Shown here piece by piece: positions 42,271-54,200 of a DNA stretch of 64,000 nucleotides. A model generated the notes under the pieces. That model was not told where the DNA came from and did no database searches. It saw nothing but the letters and a program-made list of their open reading frames with translations. The stretch comes from Paracyclopina nana. Its lineage: Eukaryota > Arthropoda > Copepoda > Cyclopoida > Cyclopettidae. Numbering within the stretch: position 1 is the stretch's first letter; the number at the start of each line of letters is the position of its first letter. The DNA lies in assembly GCA_019096065.1 (NCBI GenBank), contig JAGUCH010000001.1, forward strand, positions 15,128,001-15,192,000, written 5' to 3'. A program made the translations under genes and the position numbers.

Positions 42271-44051
42271 ATGGACGATCCCTTGTCGGAACTTCATGCA
42301 ATCACTTCAAAGCGGTCAAACTTACGCGATAAGTTGAAAAAGCGTCGCGAGGCTTTGGGTAGTATTTTGGCCCAAACTTCGGATCCAACGGAGGCTGTCA
42401 AAAATGATAATTCTGAAAGGGAGAAAGAAGTGGCCAAACCAGAAGAGTCATGGTAAGTCTAGCATTATCAACTATTTTAATGCCACTTTTTCTCGTAAGA
42501 TGCTAAGAAATAGTTCTCATTTTTTAAAAAGATGATAACTTCAAATGCAAAGGAAAGCTAAAATGAAAGAAGAATGATCCATCTACTTAGGTTTTTTATT
42601 CTTATCATCCAATTCAAATCTGTCTAAAAAAAAGCCCTTTTTTCGTATATTGGAATTTTGTGAAATTGGCGCGTCAAATTGTATCAACGCTTACCTCATT
42701 TATCTCCACGTGAAGGTTAAAGAATAACTTAAATTAATATAATAGGCTCGTCAAGTTTTTTATTATTGAATTTTCAGTGCTTCTGCCAAAAAGCCAAAGT
42801 TCACAGTTCCTGAAGAGGCGCCCAAAGAAGTTTCACCTGCTGCTGCTGCTCCTACTTTAAGAAACAAAAGGACTTCCACAAGTGATTCCAGTGAAGATTT
42901 GATGAGCCTTCTCCAGGCGCAGAGTGCTAAAGAAAAAGTGGACCACCAGCACCGTGAAGAAATTCGAGAATTGCTAGGAAAGCCCACTGCCAAAGAGCAA
43001 GTATTGATTGATTCCTTCCGATCACAAACCGGGTCTGGAGTGAAAGAGTTCTGCTCTCACTCCACCAAAACCGAGTGCATGAAATTCAATGATAGCCAGG
43101 AGCCTTGTGAAAAGCTGCATTTTGCAAAAATCCTCCAGCCTCACACTGACGAATCCTTGGGTGATTGCAGTTTCCTCAACACTTGCTTCCACATGGATAC
43201 GTGTAAATACATTCACTACGAAGTCGACGCAGATGACATCCGCAAACAAAGGTACCAATCATATGTTTGCCCTATTTCGACTCTAATGCTATGATTGATT
43301 TAGGCTGAAAGGGTGCGCTTTGGAAAAGTTTAATGATATGCCAGAGCTGCGTGCAATGAAGAGTGTTTTGCCAGAGGCCGCAGACATGAAGCTCGTTCCA
43401 CCACAGTGGATTCAATGTGACCTGCGAAACCTCGATTTGTCATTTTTGGGCAAATTTTCGGTCGTGATGGCTGATCCCCCGTGGGACATCCACATGGAGC
43501 TTCCCTACGGAACCATGTCTGACGACGAGATGCGGCGTCTTCCGGTCCAAAAGTTGCAGGAAGAAGGACTCATCTTTTTGTGGGTGACAGGCCGAGCCAT
43601 GGAGTTGGGCAGGGAGTGCCTCAAAATCTGGGGATACGAGCGCGTCGATGAAATCATCTGGGTGAAGACCAACCAGCTGCAAAGAATCATCCGAACGGGT
43701 CGCACTGGCCACTGGCTCAACCATGGGAAAGAGCATTGCCTGGTTGGCCTTAAAGGCTCTCAAAAGTTCAACCGTGGCATTGATTGTGATGTTATTGTGG
43801 CAGAAGTTCGCGCCACGTCGCACAAGCCCGACGAAATTTACGGCCTCATCGAGAGGCTGAGTCCGGGCACGCGAAAAATCGAGATTTTCGGCAGGCCGCA
43901 CAACGTGCAGCCCAACTGGGTCACGCTCGGAAATCAATTGGACGGTTGCGTGATCCACGACGAGGAAATGCTCAAAAGGTGGAACAAAGTTTATCCGAAT
44001 GGTTATCAGCTCGTCGAAGGATTGGTCCTTCATGCTCGGAGGGAGCCCTAA
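42271..44051 (+). CDS. METTL3: N6-adenosine mRNA methyltransferase catalytic subunit METTL3
   Basis: Methylates adenosine N6 in mRNA with S-adenosylmethionine, normally with METTL14 in the nucleus. Three exons, 42271-42452, 42778-43251 and 43304-44051, 467 aa with consistent phases. The N-terminus has a leader helix ([12 protein letters not shown]...). Two CCCH zinc fingers follow ([14 protein letters not shown]...C...H and [20 protein letters not shown]), then the MT-A70 domain with the catalytic DPPW at about residues 276-279 ([12 protein letters not shown]). Further motifs are [52 protein letters not shown] (active-site and interface loops) and [12 protein letters not shown] near the end. 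Human METTL3 is longer (about 580 aa), mostly in the disordered linkers. All catalytic motifs are intact. Confidence 0.95.
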
Positions 44052-44195
44052 AAAGGCTCATTTTCTTATACCTATATAGTCCTGATTTCGAGGGCCAGCC
44101 GAAAATAAGAAAGCCTTTGTTTTGTAGCAACCACCAAAGCTCAAACTATGTGAATATGGTCTCAGTAGCTTTCCAATCTTGTCTGAGGCTCCAAA

Positions 44196-44843
44196 ATGAA
44201 CAATGGCTTGGGATTCACGATAAGGCTTTTGATATTATGCATTTCTGCGAGGGACACTTTGACGACAAATCAATTCAAGCTGCTGGTTCCAGCTGGAGGC
44301 AAGGAGTGTGTTTATTTTCACTCGGATGCGAGTGCCACGTTCTCGATGGAAACCAAAGTTTATGGCAAGTCTCCCAACATTCCTGGCCCGATTGAGATTG
44401 CCATGTCTATGAAGAATGGCAGCGAGGATGCTCCCTTTTCTCATTATGCCGTTTTGACCGAGACCTCGTTCCTGCTGACTGTAGGCCCGGAATCTCATCG
44501 GTACGAGGTCTGCTACGATAACCAAATGGCAACTTTGATATCCAAGAAAGTGTATCTTGGGCTCTTTCCTCCTGCAATCGAGTGGAATGACTCCAAGACA
44601 GTTGGCAGCCATAAAACGGAGGAATCCAGTTTGCTCGCGGATTCGCTGGCCAGCATCAAAGAATATTTGGAACGAGTTGAGCGACTCCAGAGTTTGGTCA
44701 AGATGTCCCATGCCAGTGATTTTCAGCGTGCTTTGGACCGCAACTTTTGGGTGGACGCCTGGAGCCTGCTCCACCTTGTGTTTATGTGCACTGTGAGCTT
44801 TGTGCAAGTAATCTTTGTGAAAAAGCTCTTCTCCACTTACTAG
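44196..44843 (+). CDS. p24/TMED-family cargo receptor
   Basis: Single-exon 215-aa protein starting with a signal peptide (MNNGLGFTIRLLILCISA). The lumenal GOLD domain contains FKLLVPAGGKECVYF and a second Cys in YEVCYD. A coiled-coil stretch precedes RNFWVDAWSLLHLVFMCTV, the p24 transmembrane segment, and the tail VKKLFSTY carries the COP-binding dibasic/aromatic signals. p24 proteins cycle between ER and Golgi, selecting GPI-anchored and other cargo. The NFW...WS pattern suggests the TMED1/5 (gamma) group, but that is inference. It starts only 144 bp after the METTL3 stop on the same strand. Confidence 0.9.
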   Translation: MNNGLGFTIRLLILCISARDTLTTNQFKLLVPAGGKECVYFHSDASATFSMETKVYGKSPNIPGPIEIAMSMKNGSEDAPFSHYAVLTETSFLLTVGPESHRYEVCYDNQMATLISKKVYLGLFPPAIEWNDSKTVGSHKTEESSLLADSLASIKEYLERVERLQSLVKMSHASDFQRALDRNFWVDAWSLLHLVFMCTVSFVQVIFVKKLFSTY

Positions 44844-44952
44844 AACAGGAAAAGAAATGCATCTTTTTCAAAAGTAGCATTGGATTATGCTGTGGCTACT
44901 CAAAAGTAGAGGGACTTAGTCCTACTTTTATTTGTGAAAGCGATTCTAAAAC

Positions 44953-45823
44953 TACTTGAAAACTACTTTCTTTTCCTCCTTCGAGAGCATCACTAGCATA
45001 GCGAAAGCAACTTTTCTCTCTCCGTCGTCAGTTTGCGAGTCCACATCCAAAGTTAGTCCCTCTTCTTCCAGCAGAATGTGACGCTAAAAGTGATTTACTG
45101 GCTGTGCTGGAGTACTTGTACTTTTCATAAGGTTAAACACCAGCCTGCTCCTTCGAAGCATTTTTTTAAAACGTATAACGATCGGCTGTTGCTTCAACTG
45201 TTGATTTCAAAGCTTTCTAAAGTATGAACCAATGCTCTTATGTACTTCATGATGACGAGCCGAGTCAAACAATTGCAGGGTCTTTCACGATTTATTGACC
45301 TCGCGACTTAGCAAATGTGAAAGTAATGAGTAGGAGACGCATAGTATATATAGAAGTAAACAGGTCTTTTCCTCTCTGATTTGTCTCATTGTCTACCCAC
45401 CCTCCTAGAACGGCCAGAAAGTCATTACTTTTGTGTGCCACTTGCAATTAGATGGCTTTTCCAAGTCCCCAATTTCTCCTCTCGAGATCACTGAGAAAAA
45501 CTAGCTTTCTTAGGCTTCTTGCTTACACCATCAAATTATTATACCTGCGACTGCTCTCCGCAAATAATCATGCCATTGTACCTGCAGGAGGATAGAATTA
45601 TTTCATGGCCACGAGTTGCTTCGTGAATTACCATATAAATCTCTAGAGATACTCGAGGGACATCCCAAATCTGATGGGAGTCTTCGATTCTGCTGACCCA
45701 GCCGAAACTGGATTTATGGCAGGCAGTACCCTGTTGTTTCTCCGGCAAGCACATGGGAAATATAATGTTTGTGTCCTCGACGATCGAGGTGGTGTATATG
45801 GTGGTGGTCGCCGTCGACAGCAA
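44953..45823 (-). CDS. Unrecognised gene, two or more exons, partial
   Basis: A minus-strand exon (about 45823-45544) encodes a hydrophobic LRLLLLLSTATTT-like start and then a Cys-containing body (IIFPMCLPEKQQGTACHKSS, IWDVPRVSLEIYMVIHEA, IILSSCRYNGMIICGEQSQ) ending at a GTATAA donor or stop. A second exon at 45083-44953, preceded by a CTTTTAG acceptor and in the same phase, reads RHILLEEEGLTLDVDSQ and ends KVVFK-stop. Together they look like one beta-rich, possibly secreted domain that I do not recognise. No in-frame ATG is visible, so a 5' exon is missing. Further minus-strand coding-like sequence lies at 46065-45875 (GQWECWCIIEIGHKPSKDAK), but I could not join it. Confidence 0.4.
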
Positions 45824-46129
45824 CAGCAGCAGCCTCAGAGCTTCGAAGGAAGGCGGCCTCGAGAATAAGCATCATCGCGCCCTCTCGCCGCTCCACGTCT
45901 TCTCTTTTCTCTTCAAATTGGAGAATGAAACAGTCTCGCGAAGGCTGATGGTGGCCACACTACTCGCACCAACCTTGGCGTCTTTGGATGGTTTGTGACC
46001 GATTTCAATGATACACCAGCATTCCCACTGACCTCGAGGCCGCTGGCTGTACTGCTGTAAGTAATTCCGCGAGCTTAAACCAATTAGCCCGCGCGAGGCA
46101 GTTGTTGAAGGATTAGATGAACGCAATAA

Positions 46130-48185
46130 GAGCTGGCTGGGGAAGAAGAAGGCCAGTGTTGTGGAAGTTTCTTGGCATATATAGTTCCATGTTAAGTGGT
46201 TTTTGTGCTAATACTCCACCATGCACACACACACATAGCCACACTCGTGAGAAGTGAGAAAAGAGTTCGGTTTCAACGGAAAACCATTAGGAGCTTTAAA
46301 CCATCTCAACAAGATGATGGCGACCCCCCTTTTTTTTGGAAACAATTGCCTATGGCTAATTCATTATCGGCTTCAATAGCAAGGCCCAAGTGCCAGCCTT
46401 TTGTTAAAAGGACTATGTACTTTATGCAGTATAGATGAGAAGAGCAAAGAATGCGTTTGTTGCATGCTGCTAGTTATTCCCTCAAAGTCGTTTACATGTG
46501 ACAGCTCAAGATAGACGAAAGTGAAAAAATACACTACTGTTCTTTTGAATGGCATGTTTGAGCCACTCTGTCAACAATTCTGGCACTTTCTCTGCCAACA
46601 AATATTGTCATCCCAAAGAATGAGATTTCGAAAGATTCAATGGCGCTTGCCAATTGTCCCGTTCCAAAATGTCTCCATAAATGGCGAGCATTAAAATCTG
46701 AAGGAAAACTTTTTGATGGAAACGAAGTAATGAAGAATTTTCACGTAGGTATTAACAACTTCTTTGTCATTTATCTGGGGACCCCTTTTTGCCCTCAATA
46801 GAAGGAGCTAGTCTAGAGCATTTCCTGAGAAATATGACATGAAAGCATACTTGCAGGATGCTTTCGCTTTTTTAAGGGCGTTTGCTCTTTGGGAAGACAA
46901 CCATCTTCAATGTTTACCTCCATTATTTTCTTTGTCCTTTGTATTATACATACATATACAGCATGCGTAGGCGATGCAAAGGCCATCATGCTCTTTTACC
47001 TTTATTTCTGTAGGAAGTTTTGGCTAACCTAGCTGTCAAATCACGCCACTAAAATCTGAGGAAAAAAGTTATTTGAGCCTGATGCACTTCTATGCTTGGG
47101 AGCTGGTGCAGTGGAAGCATAAAGTTTGACTGACAGAAAAGCCTCCATCAGCTTGAATGGTCCTTGCTTTACTTTGGATTTAGCTCGAAATAGTTTTAAA
47201 ACTCGCGCGTCGGGGATATGCCAGGACTCGGGATTTAATTAGCAGCTGATCTAGTTTTAGCTGGTTCTCCAAAAGGGCTGCACGATTGGCCTTTCTGCTT
47301 GAGTGAGATCTAACAGCTGGCGCTTTTTAAGCAAACATCATCTGACGATAAAATGGTGGAAAACGCTGACAGCTATTTTTTGTCTCCTGAGCCAAAATCA
47401 CCGTTTTTTCGTCACTTTTATCTTTGTAACTCAGTGCAACCCATTTACAATGGGTAGCAAAAGACAGACAAAATGCAATAGATGGTGCTGAATGTTTGGT
47501 TCTTTGGCCACAAAAAGTAAACAAAATGTTTTTTAGAATTGTAGGGAACAAAATGACAAAAAATCTCTCTTTTTGAGCTTGTAACAGTGCAATTGATTCA
47601 AGGAGCAGAATGGTACCATTTTGAGTAAGATTCATGAAAGTCAAGGAATTTTGGATCATGAGTCACTTCATATCCAGACCTGAGCATGATGGATCGAATA
47701 AGGAAAAATAGCCTTACTTTTTGCAGCTCAACTCAGTGTGAGTTCAAAACAAACAAGTTTATGTAGAGTGGATTCAATAAAAATAGCCAGTTTTTTGACA
47801 ATTTAGCCATTGCTTGCAATGAATTGAGGAAATAGTATTTTCTGGTAATCATGATAGCCATGCTATAGTTGTTGTACTTAGCAAAAGCTAAGAAAATTGG
47901 AAAAAGCCAGCCCATAAGTAGAGAACCATAAGATATTGGACCTCTAATCAGAGAACCAGCCAATTTTTATTGTGAGCCCACCTAGACAATGCAGTTCTCA
48001 GCCCTCCATGGCTTCGGCTTAAATCAACTTGTCATCATGCATCTTCTAGTTTCGCCCTATAAGAAGCTGGTAGCTTTATAAAGTATGAAAACCCAACGTC
48101 AATTTATGCAACATATATATGTAATATTTTGTGGGTGACAAGGGTAACCTTTTATAATTCAAATCCGTTCTTGTTCTTGCGTACA
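46130..48185. other. Intergenic or 5' intron of the TMEM200-like gene
   Basis: No exon is supported. A TACAG acceptor lies just before 48187, so a non-coding 5' exon of the TMEM200-like gene probably lies somewhere upstream. Confidence 0.4.
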
Positions 48186-48203
48186 GGCCAATGAAGGAGT
48201 GAC

Positions 48204-51200
48204 ATGTACGAGGTCCACGACGAGCTGCCCCTGCCCTCCTCGGACCCCGAGGGCGGCGGGGTCAGTCTCGGCCTCAAAAGGCAGTCGAGCGCGGGAGCCT
48301 GCCACACGAGAGTGGTCCAGGTCGTCCACGAGGACCCCAAAGACTCACCCGTCTCCGTTGGCCAGCGGAGGCGAGTGGTGATTCGGAGGTCGAATACTCT
48401 TCAGCCTCGCGGAGGCCACCAAAACGTGGCCCACCGTTTCGATGTGACGAGGTCGGCTGGCAACAGCAAGGTGGGCCTGCACAACGAGGACCCCGACCTC
48501 CAAATCATGGTTCGAGGCCGAGTGGCCTCGGTGTCCTCGAGAGTGGCCGCCGAGTCAATTGCTACACCTTCCATTCGATTTGCAAAATCACCACGTTCAT
48601 CTATAGCCTGTGATCCAATCAAGTTCAAGAGCCGCTCCGAGGCCGCAGCAGCCTCCATAAAAATGAGGCTGACCAATTTTTGGTGGTGGCTACTAAATCA
48701 GTGTCTCAGTTGTGCGAGGCACGCTCACCTCACTTCGAGAACGACCAACTTTCCTGCCAAGATGGGCACGAATGGCCACACCTCGTTTGAGGTGCAAGAA
48801 GGTGGGCTGGCAGGTGCTGACGAGGAGAACGGTGGCAAGGACTACTGGGGTCCTCTGATTGGCCACGGCGACAACGGGCACGCGGCCAAGCCGCTGTTCA
48901 CGAGCTTCAAGACTGAAGGCCGCGTCACGACATCCTGTTTGTGGCATGCTTGCCGAGCTGTCACAGTGGGATGCTTGCTCATTATTATGGGAATCACCAT
49001 GGCTATATTAGGTGAGGAAATGAAGGTTTCTTGCCAAGGTCATTATTTCCGCCCGGCCTTTCTATTTTCCGTTTATGCTCACTGATCCGTTGATGCCTTT
49101 TTTGGCAATATTTTTTTGATTGTGGCGCTCAGCGCATCCTAATTGTGATAGTTGAGCCAAGAGCTAGATGTAAAGAGAGTAAAGTGAATACTGAGAAAAA
49201 TTCAGAGGCAGCCGAGTGCAGCTATTTTTTGCTTATAAAGTAATTCAATCTTTTGTATGGGCATACGCTATTTACAGTTCTTAAAGCAACAGCATACATG
49301 GAAAAAGTATTTTTAAAAAGATACCAACTTTCACTTTCTGCGTAATCTTTTGAGACAGTATCTCACTTATTTCTAAGCATCCAATATACTTTGTGTATTT
49401 ATGGCTCTGGTTATGCCAATTCAGCACCTCAACTGCTGGTTAGAATTGATTCTGTCACACCACTCTCTTCTTGGGAGAATCCCATGGGAGAAGTTAAGTC
49501 TTAGCTGACATCATCTCCAGTGCTGAACTTTGTGCTCGCATTAATTACCACAATTTCAGCACTGAAGCGTTTGAACCCCATTCTTCTAAGGCTATGCGGA
49601 GCTTAGCATATAATGAGGTTTTTTTCCTATGTACTATGTGCGAGATAGGCATGTGGCCAGCCAGACATTTTTCCGCCACACATCTATCCAAGGGTCCTCC
49701 AGGTTTCCAGGCTATTCTCTAAGCTCTTTAAGTCACCCATCCTTACGGCAGCGAGCTGATTTTGCATTCCACGAAACATTCCACTCTCGATCGAGGAGGA
49801 ATTCGCTTGTGGATAGTTTGCGGTGCCTAACTTAATACCAAATGTTTTGACATACTTTCCTTTTTTGTGGGTATGTTTGCCTCCAAGGAGAATGTGACAG
49901 TATTTTTCGATTTATCGGATGTGGCCTTTCTCTCTCGCTCTCGTGCGTGCAGCCTTTTTCGCTGTTGTTGTTGCATTATGCGCTACAAATAGTACGTACA
50001 TATACCACCACCAGCTGGATCTAGCAGAAAAGCTATAAGACGAGCAATAATGGATACCCAAGATGTCAAAGTTGAGAGAAATCCCTTTTCTTTTCCAGGC
50101 TTCATCGCTGACCAAAATGACTACGTGGCGAGGGTGAAGAATCAAACCCATGCTTCTCACTTTTCTGTCGGTCCTGGCATGGCCGAGCCAGTGGAAAGAT
50201 TCAGGTTGAACAATCTTAGCTTTGCCGGACCGGTTATCATGGGCGTGGGAGGTAAGGAGGATCTGTCTCCATCAATCATGTTTAGGATGATGATCTGTAT
50301 TTGATACTAAAGAATGAATGGCTGCGGGCGCGCGTCTTCATCTTGAATATTGCGTTACTATACATTTTTTTGTCAGCTGGCTGTAATTACCTTCTTGAAG
50401 ATCTTTTAAAACTTGTCATGCTCTGGCAAACTTTTCCCCTGCAGTAGCTGGAGCAAGAGAGGCTAAAGTTACGTTCGCGTACCAAAAAAGTTGATAGGCC
50501 TATAAAGTTCGAAGAAAGCATGCATGGTAGCAAGTGAAATATTAATCTTGTACCAGTATAAAATTAGAGCAACCAACTTTATCCATAAGTTAGCTGATTG
50601 AATTTGGTATAGATTGATTTAATGGCCTCCACTAAATTGGGTTGCTGTACTATACCATTACGGGGAAACGCATGAAAAGGCTCTTTGAGAAGCTTTACTT
50701 GAAAATGGAGCCGTCCACCAAAGGTTTTTTTTTTGCATTCACTGCAAAAGAGTTCGTCTTGGCTCTCATGTAATAGGGGGAAAAAGTGCACACACAGGTC
50801 TTCAATAGCAGACTTGTGCTGCCTCTGTTATAAAATGGGTTTAATGGCTGGCAAAAAGTGGTTGTAGTGGCACTACAGTTCAGAGAAAATGTAGGCATAC
50901 TACGAAGGAGAAGGAGAGGGCTCAAAGTGCACTAGATTATAGGAAAATTACTTCGGAAGTAGTAAGCACAAAGGAAAGCAAATAGAGAGTAAAAAAGTAA
51001 ATGCTGCCTACTGAAGCTAATAGCTCAAGTTGCACACATGTTGTTCGTATTGCACAAAGCAGCTCGAGGGGTAAGAAAAGAGAGAGCCTTTGTCATTCCT
51101 AGCTATTTTATTATGGAGTTGATTTGCTTTATTGCTGCCTAAATGCCTTGTGCGTCATTAATTACTCCAACTTGCATAATACAACTCATAGCTTATTCCA

Positions 51201-54200
51201 CGACTCAATGCTAAGCACACTATATGGTCTTTTTATTAGATTCCTAACACATGTACGTAGTATAGAAGTTCAGGTCTATATATACTCTTTTATCGGAGAG
51301 CCCTATATAAATGCATATTCCAAATGAGTACAGCAGAGTAGTACACGGAAATACATCTTTCTTTGCTCTACTGAAGCCCATTTCAAGTCGGAAAGAAATT
51401 GCCTTCGGGCATCAAGTGCTCAGAAAAGCAGTTTGTTATTGATCTTATGAAACGTACTACGTTGTAGACTACTATGCTATGCTGGTCTCATGCAAACATT
51501 CCTCTTGCAGAACTTGCAAATTAGCCTCTCTGTCTGTCTGCGCTCTTTGAGGAAGTTGGGCAATCAAGCTTTTCTTCACGCGCACAAGTAGTTGAAGAAC
51601 TCTATGATTTCGAGCTTTAAAAAAACGGTGGCAGGTATGAAGATTTGAGTTCCTCAGAGATGCTCCGGACATGCTGTGAATAAATAATGAGCGGTCACGG
51701 AAGGTAGCCAAAAAGAAAGGCTGTTCATCAGGTAAAAATGGAGTACAATTGCGCAAAAATTATGACTAACCAAAATAGAATAGAAAAAAAACCAGCATAT
51801 TATGCAAATGTGAAACTTTTTACTACAAATGAGCTATGACGGTAAAAACATGAACCCAACCAAACAAAACAAAAAAAAATACTGATTTAATACAGATTTA
51901 CTACCAGTATTATCATCCGTATTTTCCCGGTTTACTACTGATTAATTTGTAACGATATCATAAAATATAAGCTTTTGAAAATACTGATTTATAAAATTAA
52001 AGGTACAGATTTCTAATCATTATTATTGCCTTCCTCTCACTCTAGCGATGCCAAATATGTAGTAATTTTTTTCAAAAAATGTTTCATTCCTAAGTTAACA
52101 ATCTTTTAATTTTAGAATATAAAATTTTATTCAGTAGTTAATCTGTCAAATACTTGATTTCTACACATTAACACCTGATTTTTTTCCCCTGATTTTCGTG
52201 AATGCGAGCCTGAATTTTATCGTTAATAAAACTGTTTTTTATTTGTAGTGTACGGTAAAACTGCTGATTTCCACCACACCCAACTACAGCAGGAAATCTG
52301 TATCTGAATCCCTACTTCTGCCACAAAACTACTGAATGTCTACCCGTCGTGTATTGGTGATTGACGGTGAAACTAGAAACTTTGCATGCCTTAGATTTGA
52401 TGACTCAATTCTCTACTTCAGAGAACTTGTTCCATTCATCAGACTAGATGATAGGTAATCATACATGTAGTCATGTTAAATATAAGCACTTAAGGCAATA
52501 CCTTCTTTCCTAACAAATACATTTGATTATTTATGAAGTTTTACTTATTTATTCAAAAATAAGCATGAATGCTATTTTCAATAGCATATTTAGAGACATA
52601 TAGCTAAAAGCTATTAATACATTTTTTCAAAATCTATAACTCAACAAAAGTTATTTACAAGACAATTTTCACAATATAATGATATGTAAGCAGCGCCATC
52701 TCTGAATAGTTTACTAAATTTAATTCATGAAAACAGATAAAATACTGATTTACAGCTGACCTAGTAAATCCGGTTCAGACTGATTTCAAACTGATTTAGT
52801 ACAGATTTTTTAGCAAGGATGAAATAGCGCACTAGCGAGTTAGGTGGCAGTAGATCATGTATTAACTGCCGATACAAGACTGGTTGAGACAGCCATGTGA
52901 AAAGTTGCACTTTACAGAATTTCTACTGCTGCAGTAAATCCGGTTCAGACTGATTTAATGCAGATATAGTAGGCATATCATATTACTTAGTATGAACTTG
53001 AATACAGATAAAAAACTGATTTCAAAATCTGTAGGAAATGGATTAAATACTGATTTAATATATATATTAAAGATAAATAAAATTATTACCTACTACTGAT
53101 ATAAATTTCACAGTAGTATATAAGTATTATATCTGTCAAAACCTGATTTCATACTTAAATATTACTGATTTATAAAATTAACAATAATAATAAAAAATTA
53201 ATTATTTTTCTTCGCTTGATCCTAGCAACATGATATAAGTTGAAAAAAATTGGTTTCTTAAAAAATTAGAAGAGTCTGTCAAAGAGCCAAATTGACGCAA
53301 AATCAAGTTTTTAAAAAAATCATATCTCTTATGTTTGAAATGATATTTAAGTAAAAATTACATTTGTGTATACTAAATACCATGGAGAATAAATATGTGA
53401 GGATATTTTTTAAAAATTAACATTTTTAATTTTCAGATCCGTTTACTACGGATAAACTACGGATCATTTGTTTGGTTGGGAAAAACATAATGATCTTCTC
53501 CTGCAGAGCTTCTCAATTTGTCATCGCTCTGAAGGGCCAAACAATGCCACAAAATTAAGCATACGGAATTTTCATAACAATAGCCAGGCCCTGTGTGTTA
53601 TGGCTTCGCCAAGATACTAGCAAAAGTGCTATAGTACGTACTCTTGCATTACTTCCACATCTTGCTCTGGTCGTTTTATCTTCAGTCCGTCTTCTAACGA
53701 GCATTTTAACAAGAGCAATATTATAGCGCAGTAAGCTCTAATAACGCATGAAATGCCCAAGAGATTCATTTGCTCGGAACGCTCAAGCATTTACATATCT
53801 GAGCTTGTGTAGTCATGTGAATAAAGCAACTGCAGGGAATAAGCCATTTTCAGCTCTTTTTCTTCTCACAGCTCACTTAGCTCTCTATAAATCGAGCGTG
53901 TGAAAAGCCCAATATTCGTATTTGCAGGTTTCCTCATTGTTGCGGCCTGCGTCATGACCTTCGAAGCTCGGGATAGTGCTGCCAAAGTCGTACCTGCAAC
54001 TACAGCCAATCACAACGATGATGTCCAAATGGGGCCTCTAAAGGTGAGCTACGTTCTTTCTGCTAGGACCAGTCTTAATTATTTTAGCTTATACCATGAT
54101 GCTACGGCTATCAACAACAATGATGGAGGATGAAACTGTAAACTTTTGTGTGTGTCCTTCTTCTACGTAGTACTATACGTATAGCGTATCTGACAATTAT

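Noticed and set aside
43440-44033. 197-codon antisense frame across METTL3
   Set aside because: It is the shadow of the METTL3 catalytic exon, whose + strand reading has full family motifs. The antisense frame has none.
47327-47963. Minus-strand frames of 110 and 76 codons with hydrophobic stretches
   Set aside because: There is no family similarity, no splice linkage and no supporting start context. They are probably chance in AT-rich sequence.
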